Origin: Melghiribacillus thermohalophilus | GTDB taxonomy: Bacteria; Bacillota; Bacilli; Bacillales; Alkalibacillaceae | Direction of reading: 5' to 3' | Length of the DNA stretch: 64,000 nucleotides | Assembly: GCF_004342905.1 (NCBI RefSeq) | Contig: NZ_SMAN01000001.1 | Coordinates: 27,437-91,436, forward strand | In this document: in pieces, positions 17,784-26,798 of the stretch | Layout of the letters: every line of letters starts with the position of its first letter | Numbering within the stretch: position 1 is the first letter of the stretch | Program-made: the position numbers and the translations under genes | Notes under the pieces: generated by a model | Told to the model about the DNA's origin: nothing | The model's input: the letters and a program-made list of their open reading frames with translations, nothing else | The model's database searches: none

Positions 17784-17812
17784 ATATTCATTATTTATTA
17801 TATAATTCCTCT
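17784..17812 (-). promoter_or_regulatory. sigma-H promoter of spoVS
   Basis: On the minus strand AGAGGAATT is followed after exactly 11 bases by AATGAATAT, matching RNAGGAWWW-N11/12-RNNGAATWW at every defined position. It lies about 45 bases upstream of the spoVS start, as expected from the sigma-H control known in B. subtilis. Confidence 0.75.
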
Positions 17813-17847
17813 TTATTATGAACTAATTTTTTGAAAAATTCAAATAT

Positions 17848-18645
17848 TTATTGGAAAAATGGGTGATCATCATTGATCAAAATCCGCTGAATGTGATCGG
17901 CAAGCCCCGATGTTTCATTAATATGAATAAATACTGCTGATAATATCGTTCTTCCCTGTTCCGGTATTTCAAAACGAACTGGCATACCCGTCAAAAATTT
18001 TCGTATGACTGCACCTGTCTCTACCCCTAAAACACTATCATAAGGCCCGGTCATTCCCACATCTGTTATATAAGCCGTTCCTTTCGGCAATATACGTTCA
18101 TCGGAAGTCTGAACATGGGTATGGGTACCGACCATGGCGCTCACCCGTCCATCCACAAACCAGCCCATTGCCTGCTTTTCACTGGTAGCTTCGGCATGAA
18201 AATCAATAAAAATATATGGAGTTTTCTTTTGAGCTTCTTCAATTAATGTTTCAGCTTTGCGGAACGGATCATCCAGAGGGGGAAGAAATGTCCGCCCCTG
18301 AAGGTTAATAACCGCAAGCTTTCTTCCCTTGACTTCATGAAAAAGCATGCCTTTTCCCGGTGTATCAGGAGGAAAATTTGCCGGACGAACCATATGATCA
18401 GCTTCATCAATAAACTCAAAAACTTCCTTTTTATCCCAGGTATGATTGCCCAGAGTAATGACATCGACACCCCATTCCAGCAAATTTTTATAAATCTTTT
18501 GGGTGATTCCTTTACCGTGGGCAGCATTCTCGCCATTGACAATCGTTACATCAGGCTGAAATTTCGTTTTTAATATTTCGATGTTTTCTTTTATCATTTC
18601 TCTTCCTGGCTTTCCAACAATGTCTCCGATGAATAATATCTTCAT
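17848..18645 (-). CDS. ymdB: YmdB, calcineurin-like phosphodiesterase
   Basis: About 265 residues. Metallophosphoesterase motifs are DIVGKPGR, NGENAAHG, GNHTWD, DFHAEATSEK and GTHTHVQT. B. subtilis YmdB hydrolyses 2',3'-cyclic nucleotides, influences biofilm gene expression and interacts with RNase Y. ATG at 18651 is also in frame, but ATG at 18645 has AAAGGA seven bases upstream and gives the conserved N-terminus MKILFIGDIVG. It lies downstream of rny, as in B. subtilis (ymdA-ymdB), with the rny terminator between. Confidence 0.95.
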   Translation of the reverse strand: MKILFIGDIVGKPGREMIKENIEILKTKFQPDVTIVNGENAAHGKGITQKIYKNLLEWGVDVITLGNHTWDKKEVFEFIDEADHMVRPANFPPDTPGKGMLFHEVKGRKLAVINLQGRTFLPPLDDPFRKAETLIEEAQKKTPYIFIDFHAEATSEKQAMGWFVDGRVSAMVGTHTHVQTSDERILPKGTAYITDVGMTGPYDSVLGVETGAVIRKFLTGMPVRFEIPEQGRTILSAVFIHINETSGLADHIQRILINDDHPFFQ

Positions 18646-18758
18646 GTCCATTTCCTTTCTCTAACGTCCCATCTTCTTTCAGTTTCACACATAAAAAATC
18701 ATCTGTCAAAAAGAAGTTAGCATGTATATTATATAATAACCAATGATTGCAATAAAAT

Positions 18759-18780
18759 AAGCGGCCAAAATTGGCCGCTT
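18759..18780 (-). terminator. terminator of rny
   Basis: AAGCGGCCAA and TTGGCCGCTT arms, followed by ATTTTATTGC on the minus strand. The last two bases overlap the rny stop codon (18779-18781). Confidence 0.75.
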
Positions 18781-20344
18781 ATTTTGCGTATTCAACTGCT
18801 CTTGTTTCCCGAATAACGGTAACTTTGATATGACCCGGATAATCCAGTTCTTCTTCGATTCGTTTCCGGATATCCCGTGCCAATCCTACCGCCTTAGCAT
18901 CATCAATTTCGTCTGGTTTAACCATAATGCGAATTTCCCGGCCGGCCTGGATAGCAAATGACTTTTCGACGCCTTCATAGGAATCGGAAATTTCTTCGAG
19001 TTTTTCCAGCCGCTTAATATAATTTTCAAGGGTTTCACTGCGGGCTCCTGGTCTGGCAGCGGATAAGGCATCTGCTGCCGCAACAAGAACCGAAATAATT
19101 GATGTTGGTTCTTCATCGCCATGGTGTGAAGCGATTGAATTAATCACAACAGGGTGTTCTTTGTATTTTTTCGCCAGTTCCACACCAATCTCAACGTGAC
19201 TTCCTTCCACTTCATGATCCACCGCTTTACCGATGTCGTGAAGGAGTCCTGCCCGTCGAGCCAGCACTTCATCTTCCCCTACTTCTGCAGCGAGCAAGCC
19301 AGCTAATGACGCAACTTCCATCGAATGTTTTAAAACATTTTGACCATAGCTTGTCCGGAATTTTAGACGGCCTAAAATTTTAATTAAATCAGGATGTAAC
19401 CCGTGTACACCGATATCGAAGGTGGCCTGTTCACCAACCTCGCGGATATGTTCATCTACCTCTCGGCGGGCTTTTTCCACCATCTCTTCAATCCTCGCCG
19501 GGTGAATCCGTCCATCCTGAACAAGTTTTTCAAGGGCCAGTCTTGCTGTTTCTCTTCGAATTGGGTCGAATCCGGATAAAATGACAGCCTCCGGTGTATC
19601 ATCGATGATCAAATCAATACCGGTCAGCGTTTCAAGAGTCCGGATATTTCGGCCTTCACGACCGATAATCCGACCTTTCATTTCATCATTCGGCAAATCA
19701 ACTACAGATACCGTTGTCTCTGCCACATGATCAGCAGCACAACGCTGGATTGCTGTAGATAGAATCGTTTTTGCCTTTTTATCCGCCTCTTCCTTCGCAC
19801 GGTTTTCTGCTTCTTTTATCATCAAGGCCGTTTCATGGGCAAGCTCTTTCTCCGTACGTTCCAGTATGATCTGTTTAGCCTGGTCAGGTGTATATCCGGA
19901 AATGCGTTCAAGCTCAGCCTCTTGCTGCTTGAATAATTCTTCCACTTTGCTTTGCATTTCTTGAACTTGTTGTTGTTTTTCAGCAAGTGCATCTTCTTTT
20001 TTTTCTAACATGAGCTCGCGCTTATCCAGTGTGTCGCTTTTTCTGTCTAAGTTTTCCTCTCTCTGCATCAGACGATTTTCTTGCTTTTGGATTTCCATAC
20101 GCCTCTCACGTAGTTCACTTTCCGTTTGCTGTCTCAGGCGATGGTTTTCATCTTTCGCTTCCAAAAGGGCTTCACGCTTTGCTGCTTCAGCGTTTTTCCG
20201 GCCTTCATCAACGATCTGTTTCGCTAATTCTTCAGCACTGGAAATTTTCGCTTCGGCAATTGACTTGCGGATTAAATAACCAACAACAATACCGACAACA
20301 AGGGCAAGCAAAATGGAGATGATTAGGGTGACGATTTGATCCAT
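18779..20344 (-). CDS. rny: ribonuclease Y
   Basis: A 521-residue membrane-anchored endoribonuclease that initiates mRNA decay and riboswitch turnover. An N-terminal transmembrane helix (about 4-24) leads to a long coiled coil rich in E, K and Q (about 30-200). The KH domain has [17 protein letters not shown], and the HD domain has [18 protein letters not shown] and SHHGDEEP. Length matches the family. ATG at 20344 follows GAGGAGGTGA. A strong sigma-A promoter lies about 100 bases upstream. The Ric complex subunit gene ricA is at 11.7 kb. Confidence 0.97.
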   Translation of the reverse strand: MDQIVTLIISILLALVVGIVVGYLIRKSIAEAKISSAEELAKQIVDEGRKNAEAAKREALLEAKDENHRLRQQTESELRERRMEIQKQENRLMQREENLDRKSDTLDKRELMLEKKEDALAEKQQQVQEMQSKVEELFKQQEAELERISGYTPDQAKQIILERTEKELAHETALMIKEAENRAKEEADKKAKTILSTAIQRCAADHVAETTVSVVDLPNDEMKGRIIGREGRNIRTLETLTGIDLIIDDTPEAVILSGFDPIRRETARLALEKLVQDGRIHPARIEEMVEKARREVDEHIREVGEQATFDIGVHGLHPDLIKILGRLKFRTSYGQNVLKHSMEVASLAGLLAAEVGEDEVLARRAGLLHDIGKAVDHEVEGSHVEIGVELAKKYKEHPVVINSIASHHGDEEPTSIISVLVAAADALSAARPGARSETLENYIKRLEKLEEISDSYEGVEKSFAIQAGREIRIMVKPDEIDDAKAVGLARDIRKRIEEELDYPGHIKVTVIRETRAVEYAK

Positions 20345-20442
20345 TGTCTCACCTCCTCTTGCTATAACTTTTACTGGTTCATTTAAGTCGGCATTACATT
20401 TTCATTTCAAAAAATAAAAAAAAGATGTTTGTGAAAATGAAA

Positions 20443-20471
20443 ATTATACATATTAATTTTAAGCGTGACAA
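20443..20471 (-). promoter_or_regulatory. sigma-A promoter of rny
   Basis: TTGTCA, 17 bases, TATAAT on the minus strand. The -35 lies in the right arm of a perfect inverted repeat, TTGACAAT-AAAA-ATTGTCA (20466-20484), which could be an operator. No other feature was seen between 20345 and 20646 apart from the recA terminator that follows. Confidence 0.7.
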
Positions 20472-20646
20472 TTTTTATTGTCAAGAAAACGTCAAATTTA
20501 GCAAGAAAAGCCTGTATCTTTCATTCCCTTTATGACTGTTATCGTATCATTTTAATTCAGACAGGATCGTGAGCAAATCACATAACAGGCGAGCTCCATT
20601 CATCATCCCTGAACTATGCGCTAAGAGCTGCTTTACAATAAGTAAA

Positions 20647-20668
20647 CCCCCTGCCATCCGGCAAGGGG
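20647..20668 (-). terminator. terminator of recA
   Basis: CCCCTTGCC and GGCAGGGGG arms around GGAT, followed by TTTACTTATTG on the minus strand, about 33 bases beyond the recA stop. Confidence 0.7.
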
Positions 20669-20700
20669 CGAATACATTCTGCCATAATTACCTGGCTCTT

Positions 20701-21741
20701 TTATGCATCAAGGGTTTCCTGCTGTTCTTCCATATCTTCTGTCTGTTCTTCCGTACCGATGTTGTAATGCTTACGGATCTCCTGATAAATTTGCTGACTC
20801 ATTTCTTCATTTTCCTGAAGGAACTGCTTGGCGTTTTCCCTGCCCTGACCCAGTTTTTCACCATTGTAGGAGTACCAGGAACCGCTCTTCTGAACGATGT
20901 CCAGTGCAGAGCCCATGTCCAGGATTTCGCCTTCTCTGGAGATTCCTTCCCCATACATAATGTCCACTTCCGCATTTTTGAAAGGAGGTGCTACTTTATT
21001 TTTTACCACTTTAATTTTCGTCCGGTTTCCAACCATTTCATTGCCCTGTTTTAACGTTTCTGCCCGGCGCACTTCCAGTCTGACGGAGGAATAGAATTTC
21101 AGAGCTCTCCCTCCAGGTGTGGTTTCAGGATTTCCAAACATCACCCCTACTTTTTCGCGGATCTGGTTAATAAAAATCGCGATGGTTTTGGATTTATTGA
21201 TGGCGCCTGACAGTTTCCGCAAAGCCTGGGACATCAGACGGGCCTGCAAGCCTACATGGGAATCCCCCATCTCTCCTTCGATTTCTGCCTTTGGAACTAA
21301 TGCTGCAACAGAGTCAATGACAATAATATCGATGGCACCGCTGCGAACAAGTGCCTCAGCAATTTCCAGCGCCTGCTCACCAGTGTCCGGCTGGGATAAT
21401 AGAAGTTCCTCGATATTGACACCTAAATTGCGTGCATAGACAGGATCCAGCGCATGCTCCGCATCAATAAAGGCAGCCTGTCCACCTGCCCGCTGAGCTT
21501 CAGCAATGGCATGCAGGGCAACTGTCGTTTTACCGGAAGATTCTGGACCGTAAATCTCTACAATACGCCCCCGGGGATATCCGCCTACACCAAGTGCAAC
21601 GTCCAGGGCAATGGATCCCGAAGACACAGTGGAAACTTGCTGATCTGTTTTTTCCCCAAGTTTCATCACAGATCCTTTTCCAAATTGCTTTTCTATTTGT
21701 CTGAGGGCCATGTCTAAGGCCTGTTTTCGTTCGCTCAACAT
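20701..21741 (-). CDS. recA: recombinase RecA
   Basis: About 346 residues. Walker A is GPESSGKTT (65-73); [20 protein letters not shown], the L2-region [20 protein letters not shown] and an acidic tail ([12 protein letters not shown]) are all present. RecA performs strand exchange and stimulates LexA self-cleavage. The frame is open to 21759, but ATG at 21741 follows AAAGGAGG and gives the canonical N-terminus; TTG at 21738 is an alternative with better spacing. A consensus promoter and a LexA box lie upstream. The cinA-recA order is classical. Confidence 0.98.
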   Translation of the reverse strand: MLSERKQALDMALRQIEKQFGKGSVMKLGEKTDQQVSTVSSGSIALDVALGVGGYPRGRIVEIYGPESSGKTTVALHAIAEAQRAGGQAAFIDAEHALDPVYARNLGVNIEELLLSQPDTGEQALEIAEALVRSGAIDIIVIDSVAALVPKAEIEGEMGDSHVGLQARLMSQALRKLSGAINKSKTIAIFINQIREKVGVMFGNPETTPGGRALKFYSSVRLEVRRAETLKQGNEMVGNRTKIKVVKNKVAPPFKNAEVDIMYGEGISREGEILDMGSALDIVQKSGSWYSYNGEKLGQGRENAKQFLQENEEMSQQIYQEIRKHYNIGTEEQTEDMEEQQETLDA

Positions 21742-21768
21742 TCTTCCTCCTTTTATCAATCTATCACT

Positions 21769-21797
21769 ATCATAACGTGTTTTTCATGATTTGCCAA
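21769..21797 (-). promoter_or_regulatory. sigma-A promoter of recA
   Basis: TTGGCA, 17 bases, TATGAT on the minus strand, with the -10 ending about 28 bases upstream of the recA start. The SOS box lies immediately upstream of the -35. Confidence 0.75.
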
Positions 21798-21805
21798 CAA
21801 AAAAG

Positions 21806-21819
21806 CGAATAAACGTTCT
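21806..21819 (-). promoter_or_regulatory. LexA (DinR) SOS box of recA
   Basis: CGAATAAACGTTCT fits the Bacillus LexA operator CGAAC-N4-GTTCG with the same GAAT deviation found in the B. subtilis recA operator. It lies about nine bases upstream of the -35 hexamer. LexA itself is not encoded in the window. Confidence 0.7.
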
Positions 21820-21903
21820 GTTATTTTGTACGCCATGTTCAGCTGGAAAATGACAAAATAAGTGATAAAAATACGATTTGGGCAGCTGTACGGAGTCTGA
21901 AAA

Positions 21904-23151
21904 TTATTTTTTCAATTTTTTAAATAACATTTCATAGCCCTTTTTTACTGTTCTCGCACGGATCTGACTCCGGCTGCCGAATAAATGCAATTCTTTCACC
22001 TGAACCGGCTGATCACCTATTTTTATGCCTATAAAAACGGTCCCGACCGGTTTCCCTTCTGAAGGGTTCGGGCCGGCATTCCCGGTAAAACTGATCCCGA
22101 TATCTGTTTTCATGATCTGTTGAATTTGTTTAGCCATCTCTCCGGCACATTCAGCACTGACGGTTCCAAACTCGTCAATAATCTTGTCTGAAACGAGCAG
22201 CACTTCTTTTTTTATTTCGGTACCATAAGAAACAACGGATCCGGCCACAACCGATGAGGCACCAGGCAAAGAAACAAGGGATTCGATAAATCTGCCGCCT
22301 GTTAAACTTTCGGCAGAGGCGATCGTCAGTCCCTGACTTTTCAAAAGCTGAAATACCGTTTCTTCAATGGTGTCATCATCGGTTCCATACAAATACGCCC
22401 CTACTCTTTCCATAACCTTCTTTTCCACTCTGGATATAAGGGTGTCACATTCTTTTTTTGAATGGGCTTTCGCCGTAAGACGCAGTGTGACCTCCCCCTC
22501 ATTGGCCAGAGGTGCAATAGTAGGGTTTGTCTGATTCTTGATAAGATCGGTCAGTTCGTTTTCCAGCGTTGCTTCCCCTATGCCAATAAACCGTAGGATT
22601 CTGGAAACAATATAATCCTTTACATGATAATGCTTTTGTAGAAACGGGATGACATGGTCGGTCATTAAATGCTTCATTTCCCCCGGAACCCCGGGAAGAA
22701 AAATCCAGGCTGCCTGCTCAGACTCCACAAACATCCCTGGAGCCATGCCTTCTTGATTTGGAAAGACTACAGCATCCTTGAATACCAGAGCCTGTTTTCG
22801 GTTGTTTTCAGTCATGGGAATGTGATTGTTCTTAAAAAAATCCCGGATGTGTCTCAAACTTGGCTCGTGTTCATATAATTCGCTGGGAATAACTGCTGAA
22901 GCTGCCTCTTTTGTCAGGTCATCATCGGTAGGTCCAAGGCCACCTGTTACAACAATCAGGTTCGACCGTTCTTTAGCCAGATTCATCACATGCTTAAGCC
23001 GTTTCAGGTTATCCCCTACCGTGTGATGATAATAAACATCAATGCCCAGGTCCGCAAGTTTCCTGGATATCCAGCGGGCATTGGTGTTCAATATTTGCCC
23101 GAGCAATAATTCCGTTCCGACAGCTATGATCTCTGCCCGCAGATGTCTCAT
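21904..23151 (-). CDS. cinA: CinA, competence/damage-inducible protein (nicotinamide-nucleotide amidase)
   Basis: 415 residues. The N-terminal MoeA/MogA-like COG1058 domain has VGTELLLGQILNTNARW and VTGGLGPTDDDLT; the C-terminal amidase domain has ASAESLTGG and SFTGNAGP. The C-terminal domain of the family deamidates NMN, in pyridine nucleotide recycling; the ADP-ribose pyrophosphatase role of the N-terminal domain is less certain. ATG at 23151 overlaps the pgsA stop by four bases (ATGA), so translation is likely coupled. recA follows with its own promoter. Confidence 0.95.
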   Translation of the reverse strand: MRHLRAEIIAVGTELLLGQILNTNARWISRKLADLGIDVYYHHTVGDNLKRLKHVMNLAKERSNLIVVTGGLGPTDDDLTKEAASAVIPSELYEHEPSLRHIRDFFKNNHIPMTENNRKQALVFKDAVVFPNQEGMAPGMFVESEQAAWIFLPGVPGEMKHLMTDHVIPFLQKHYHVKDYIVSRILRFIGIGEATLENELTDLIKNQTNPTIAPLANEGEVTLRLTAKAHSKKECDTLISRVEKKVMERVGAYLYGTDDDTIEETVFQLLKSQGLTIASAESLTGGRFIESLVSLPGASSVVAGSVVSYGTEIKKEVLLVSDKIIDEFGTVSAECAGEMAKQIQQIMKTDIGISFTGNAGPNPSEGKPVGTVFIGIKIGDQPVQVKELHLFGSRSQIRARTVKKGYEMLFKKLKK

Positions 23152-23729
23152 GATTTTGCATCCCTCATCACATGCCAGTTTTTCACGAAGTAATCCAGAC
23201 CAGAGATTATAGTAAATAAGGCTGAAACATAAAGCATAAAGGTATCAAAAGGGATTCCTGTATACGAAAAAGGAAAATTGTGTAATAATAATGCGGATAT
23301 GGCGATGATTTGTGTCCATGTTTTTATTTTTCCCAGTTGACTGGCTGCGAGCACGGTTCCCTCTCCAGCTGCAACTAGACGAAGCCCCGTTACGGCAAAT
23401 TCCCTGCTGATGATCAGGATGACTACCCAGGCTGGCGCCATGTTCAGCTCCACAAGCAAAATGAACCCTGCTGATACGAGCAATTTATCCGCCAGGGGAT
23501 CTAAAAATTTCCCCAGATTTGTCACGAGGTTGTATTTTCTTGCATAGTAACCATCGATCCAGTCCGTTGTAGAAGCGATGATGAAAAGAATGGCGGCTGC
23601 AAGATGATGGAGGGGCAGGTTTTCCTCACCGATGGATAGAGTTCCCCATTCAAAATCAAAAGCTAGCAGGACGATAAACACTGGTATTAATAAAATCCGA
23701 CTAATGGTAATCCGATTAGGTATATTCAT
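23148..23729 (-). CDS. pgsA: CDP-diacylglycerol--glycerol-3-phosphate 3-phosphatidyltransferase
   Basis: A 193-residue integral membrane enzyme that makes phosphatidylglycerophosphate, the first step to phosphatidylglycerol and cardiolipin. The CDP-alcohol phosphotransferase motif DG-X2-AR-X8-G-X3-D-X3-D is seen in DGYYARKYNLVTNLGKFLDP. Several hydrophobic helices surround it. GGAGG lies seven bases before ATG at 23729. It overlaps cinA by four bases and follows the rodZ terminator. Confidence 0.96.
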   Translation of the reverse strand: MNIPNRITISRILLIPVFIVLLAFDFEWGTLSIGEENLPLHHLAAAILFIIASTTDWIDGYYARKYNLVTNLGKFLDPLADKLLVSAGFILLVELNMAPAWVVILIISREFAVTGLRLVAAGEGTVLAASQLGKIKTWTQIIAISALLLHNFPFSYTGIPFDTFMLYVSALFTIISGLDYFVKNWHVMRDAKS

Positions 23730-23765
23730 ATTGATTCCTCCATTTTTTACATGTCAATACATATA

Positions 23766-23797
23766 AAATGGCAGATCTAAAGACAGATCAGCCATTG
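23766..23797 (-). terminator. terminator of rodZ
   Basis: AATGGCTGATCT and AGATCTGCCATT arms with one mismatch around six bases, followed by TTTATATG on the minus strand. Confidence 0.7.
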
Positions 23798-23806
23798 ATT
23801 CATCCA

Positions 23807-24739
23807 TTATTCAGCTGTTTCATTGACCACAATGGTAATAATCTGATGTTCATGACCTGCCTGTTCAGGATCAACCGGATATTCAAAAGGTACATCATTA
23901 ACCGTAAACGATAAAGCGGGTGCATAACCGATATTTAGCCTGATTTCCTTTTCCCCTGTTAAATCAAAATCGAGCGGAGAATCATCTGATTTTATATTTT
24001 GGCTGATAAAAGATTTCCCCTGATCATTTTCAATCCCGAGCCAGCATTCACCCGTGATGTTAAAATTCAATTTTAATTCATTTGTATTTTTCACTTCATA
24101 AGTAGCGGTCGGTATATTGGCAGATTCATTTTTTTCTATCAGGGCCAGTTCGGGCTGAGGGGTTTCCGGAGAATCCTCCTGTTCATCCTCTTCCTGTTCT
24201 GTTTCTCCGTCATCTTCCGAATTCGGCTGTTCTTCTTGATCCCCTTCTTCATCAGGGACATCTTGTTCAGGATCATCCTGACGATTGATCTCGACCTGGT
24301 TTGAATCATCCTCAGTCTGACCGGTCGTATCAGGCTCGGTTTTGGATTGATAAAAAAACCACACGGTAACCACAATCGCAATAATTAAAAGGATGACCAT
24401 CAACCTTGGCAGGAAAGACAATAGCGCTGTTGGTCTGCCTGAAGTCTGGCTGGTTCGGCGGTGTTTATTCACCCGTGATAATTGAGCCTGTTCTTCTTCT
24501 TCCATGGTGGATGGCAACTCACTCTTATATTCTTCAAGCAGCTGGTCTGGATTCAATCCTACAGCGAGGGCATATTCGCGAACAAATGCCCTGACATAAA
24601 AATTTCCAGGTATCGCCCTGTAATTGCCTTTTTCAATCGCTTCCAGATAACGGCGCTGGATTTTAGTCATATCCTGGATGTCTTGTAATGTTAAATTTTT
24701 TTCTTCCCTTGCTTCTTTCAATCTTTTTCCAAGTTCCAT
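23807..24739 (-). CDS. rodZ: RodZ-like cell-shape protein (YmfM)
   Basis: 310 residues. A cytoplasmic Xre-type helix-turn-helix (about 1-75) is followed by a basic stretch, one transmembrane helix (about 109-130), a very acidic D/E/Q-rich linker (about 133-200) and an extracytoplasmic DUF4115 beta domain (C-terminal ~85). RodZ links MreB to the elongation machinery in other bacteria. The long acidic linker outside the cell fits a salt-tolerant host, which is inference. ATG at 24739 has only a weak GGATGGTG site. It follows ymfK by 19 bases and precedes pgsA. Confidence 0.9.
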   Translation of the reverse strand: MELGKRLKEAREEKNLTLQDIQDMTKIQRRYLEAIEKGNYRAIPGNFYVRAFVREYALAVGLNPDQLLEEYKSELPSTMEEEEQAQLSRVNKHRRTSQTSGRPTALLSFLPRLMVILLIIAIVVTVWFFYQSKTEPDTTGQTEDDSNQVEINRQDDPEQDVPDEEGDQEEQPNSEDDGETEQEEDEQEDSPETPQPELALIEKNESANIPTATYEVKNTNELKLNFNITGECWLGIENDQGKSFISQNIKSDDSPLDFDLTGEKEIRLNIGYAPALSFTVNDVPFEYPVDPEQAGHEHQIITIVVNETAE

Positions 24740-24758
24740 CCATTAACACCATCCATTT

Positions 24759-25553
24759 TTAAAAATCAAACATTGAAAAACCATCATCCTGTGAAAATGT
24801 GGTTCTGTCAACATCTTCATACGTAATTTCTTCATCATTATCATTGCGTAATTCTATGAAATAGTCAAAATCATCGAGGGAATATTCCGTATGTCTGACA
24901 AATATATCCGGGTGTTCCACCACTTTAGTTGCTGGCAGCCTCATAATTTCCCTGACCAGTTGCCAGTGTTTTTCACTCGCTCTTCTGGTGGATACGATTC
25001 CATCGATAATAAAAATATTCTCAGAGCTGTATTCATCTTCAATCAGCTGATTCCGAATGGTCTGTTTCAGCAATGTGCTTGAAACAAACAGCCATTTTTT
25101 ATTGGCGCAAACACTTGCGGCGACTACAGATTCGGTTTTTCCCACACGGGGCATTCCCCTGATCCCGATGAGCCGGTGCCCGTTTTTCATAAATAACTCG
25201 GCCATAAAGTCCACTAACAATCCCAATTCATCTCGAACAAACCGGAACGTTTTTTTATCATCTACATCACTATGTATATAGCGTCCGTGGCGGACAGCCA
25301 GTTTATCCCGTAATTTAGGACGTCTGAATTTCGTCAGTTTTATGGTATCCATTGTTTCCAGTATCGATTTTAAGCGGGCAATCTGTTCATCCTTTTCATA
25401 TAATAACAGTAACCCCCGTCTGGAATCTTCCACACCGTTAATCGTGACGATGTTGATGGAGAGCATGCCGAGCAGTGACGAAATATCTCCTAACAACCCG
25501 GGGCGGTTATACTGGATTTCATATTCCAGATACCAGTCTTTTTTCTCTTTCAT
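24759..25553 (-). CDS. ymfK: YmfK family protein (DUF3388)
   Basis: A 264-residue protein with an ACT-like N-terminal segment (LEYEIQYNRPGLLGDISSL...INIVTI, about 9-40) and a P-loop-like GMPRVGKTE (133-141) followed by nucleotide-binding-like sequence (NIFIIDGIVSTRR). B. subtilis YmfK is uncharacterised, so the ligand-sensing and NTP-binding readings are inference from motifs. ATG at 25553 has GGAG seven bases upstream. It lies between ymfJ and rodZ, as in B. subtilis. Confidence 0.88.
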   Translation of the reverse strand: MKEKKDWYLEYEIQYNRPGLLGDISSLLGMLSINIVTINGVEDSRRGLLLLYEKDEQIARLKSILETMDTIKLTKFRRPKLRDKLAVRHGRYIHSDVDDKKTFRFVRDELGLLVDFMAELFMKNGHRLIGIRGMPRVGKTESVVAASVCANKKWLFVSSTLLKQTIRNQLIEDEYSSENIFIIDGIVSTRRASEKHWQLVREIMRLPATKVVEHPDIFVRHTEYSLDDFDYFIELRNDNDEEITYEDVDRTTFSQDDGFSMFDF

Positions 25554-25703
25554 GATGTAGCTCCTTTAAGAAAGAGTTTTGTAAAAATTACTTATAAATG
25601 TATACTACTTCTATAATAAATGATTTTTTGACATTAGAAAAGGAATATTTCACATATTTCAACAGACCGGGCGTTGCAAAGGGGGAAATCAGTCATAACG
25701 TAT

Positions 25704-25735
25704 AAAAACAAGAGGGAAAACTCCCTCTTGTTTTT
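25704..25735 (-). terminator. terminator of the ymfF-ymfJ group
   Basis: A perfect 14-bp stem (AAAAACAAGAGGGA and its complement) with a four-base loop and a T tract on the minus strand, just after the ymfJ stop. It suggests ymfK-rodZ has its own promoter; none was confidently placed in 25554-25703. Confidence 0.85.
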
Positions 25736-25738
25736 AAG

Positions 25739-25996
25739 TTAATGAGTGTTTTCATTCTCGACCAATTTGATCATCATATTGGCAATGGCATGCCGCTCAT
25801 CATTATTGGCTACTTCCCACAAATCTCTCAGTACCGCTTCCTCAGGATTCTCTGCATCAACCTGTTTCGCCAGATAATCTCCGATTTCAAATGCTAAATC
25901 GGATAACTCTTCCCGTGATAACCCCTGGTTTTCTGCCTGATTCAACCGGTCTCCCAGAAAGTCTTTCCAGGTTTCAAAATTGTCAAGTACTGACAT
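25739..25996 (-). CDS. ymfJ: YmfJ family protein (DUF3243)
   Basis: An 85-residue soluble acidic helical protein (MSVLDNFETWKDFLGDRLNQA...). It is the widespread Bacillus DUF3243 protein of unknown function. The frame is open to 26026, but ATG at 25996 has AAAGGAGGG nine bases upstream and gives the conserved N-terminus. It closes the ymfF-ymfH-ymfI-ymfJ cluster. Confidence 0.9.
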   Translation of the reverse strand: MSVLDNFETWKDFLGDRLNQAENQGLSREELSDLAFEIGDYLAKQVDAENPEEAVLRDLWEVANNDERHAIANMMIKLVENENTH

Positions 25997-26066
25997 GTCT
26001 GCTTTCCCTCCTTTAGTTCTGTTCATCGTTAGTTTGGAACGACTTAAAGAGGTTTATACAACTTTT

Positions 26067-26789
26067 TTAATACCATGCTCCATTGATACCAATGACCTGA
26101 CCATTAATATAACTTGCCTGGTTACTTAAAAGAAAACTGACAAGATTCGCTACTTCTTCGGGTTTGCCTGGTTTGCCGGCAGGTATTTCATTGATTAATA
26201 TTTCCCTTTCTTCACTGGAAAGGTGATCATTCATGGCTGTATCTATATATCCCGGGCTGACAGCATTTACCTGAATGCCACTTCTGGCTGTTTCCCTGGC
26301 CAGAGCCTTCACAAAACTGTTCTGAGCACCTTTAACAGAGGAGTAAATGACTTCAAAACTTGCACCTACATCCCCCCAGATTGAAGAGACAAGAATGATT
26401 TTACCCGATTGGTTTTTGACCATGTCTTTGATGACATGTTGAGAGATGAGCCAGGGTGCTTTCACATGAAGGGTTAACATTTCATCCATCTCCCGTTTTT
26501 CTATTTCCTGAAAGAGTCCATAAAGCGGTCTTCCACTTGAGTGTACAAAGGCATCAATCGAGAAGTGAAGCTGCTTTAGGAAAGATTCGATTCCTTTCTC
26601 CGTTGACAGATCCGCCTGTATGGTAGCGAGAACCGAATGTTCCGGCAATTTCCCAATTAGATCATGTAATCCATCCATATTTTTATTTCCATGCAATATT
26701 AGCTGATAGCCGTTGTTCGCAAGAGATTTTGCGATTGCTCCTCCAATTGCTCCGGTTGCTCCTGTTACCAGACATGTTTTTACTTTCAT
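26067..26789 (-). CDS. ymfI: SDR oxidoreductase YmfI (EF-P 5-aminopentanone reductase)
   Basis: A 240-residue short-chain dehydrogenase/reductase. The N-terminal nucleotide motif is TGATGAIGGA, and the catalytic residues lie in VSSIWGDVG...IYSSVKGAQ (S, YxxxK). In B. subtilis YmfI reduces the 5-aminopentanone on lysine 32 of elongation factor P to 5-aminopentanol; that role is carried over here by synteny and similarity. ATG at 26789 has AGGAG about 12 bases upstream, a rather long spacing. It starts nine bases after ymfH ends. Confidence 0.87.
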   Translation of the reverse strand: MKVKTCLVTGATGAIGGAIAKSLANNGYQLILHGNKNMDGLHDLIGKLPEHSVLATIQADLSTEKGIESFLKQLHFSIDAFVHSSGRPLYGLFQEIEKREMDEMLTLHVKAPWLISQHVIKDMVKNQSGKIILVSSIWGDVGASFEVIYSSVKGAQNSFVKALARETARSGIQVNAVSPGYIDTAMNDHLSSEEREILINEIPAGKPGKPEEVANLVSFLLSNQASYINGQVIGINGAWY

Positions 26790-26798
26790 TGACTATTC

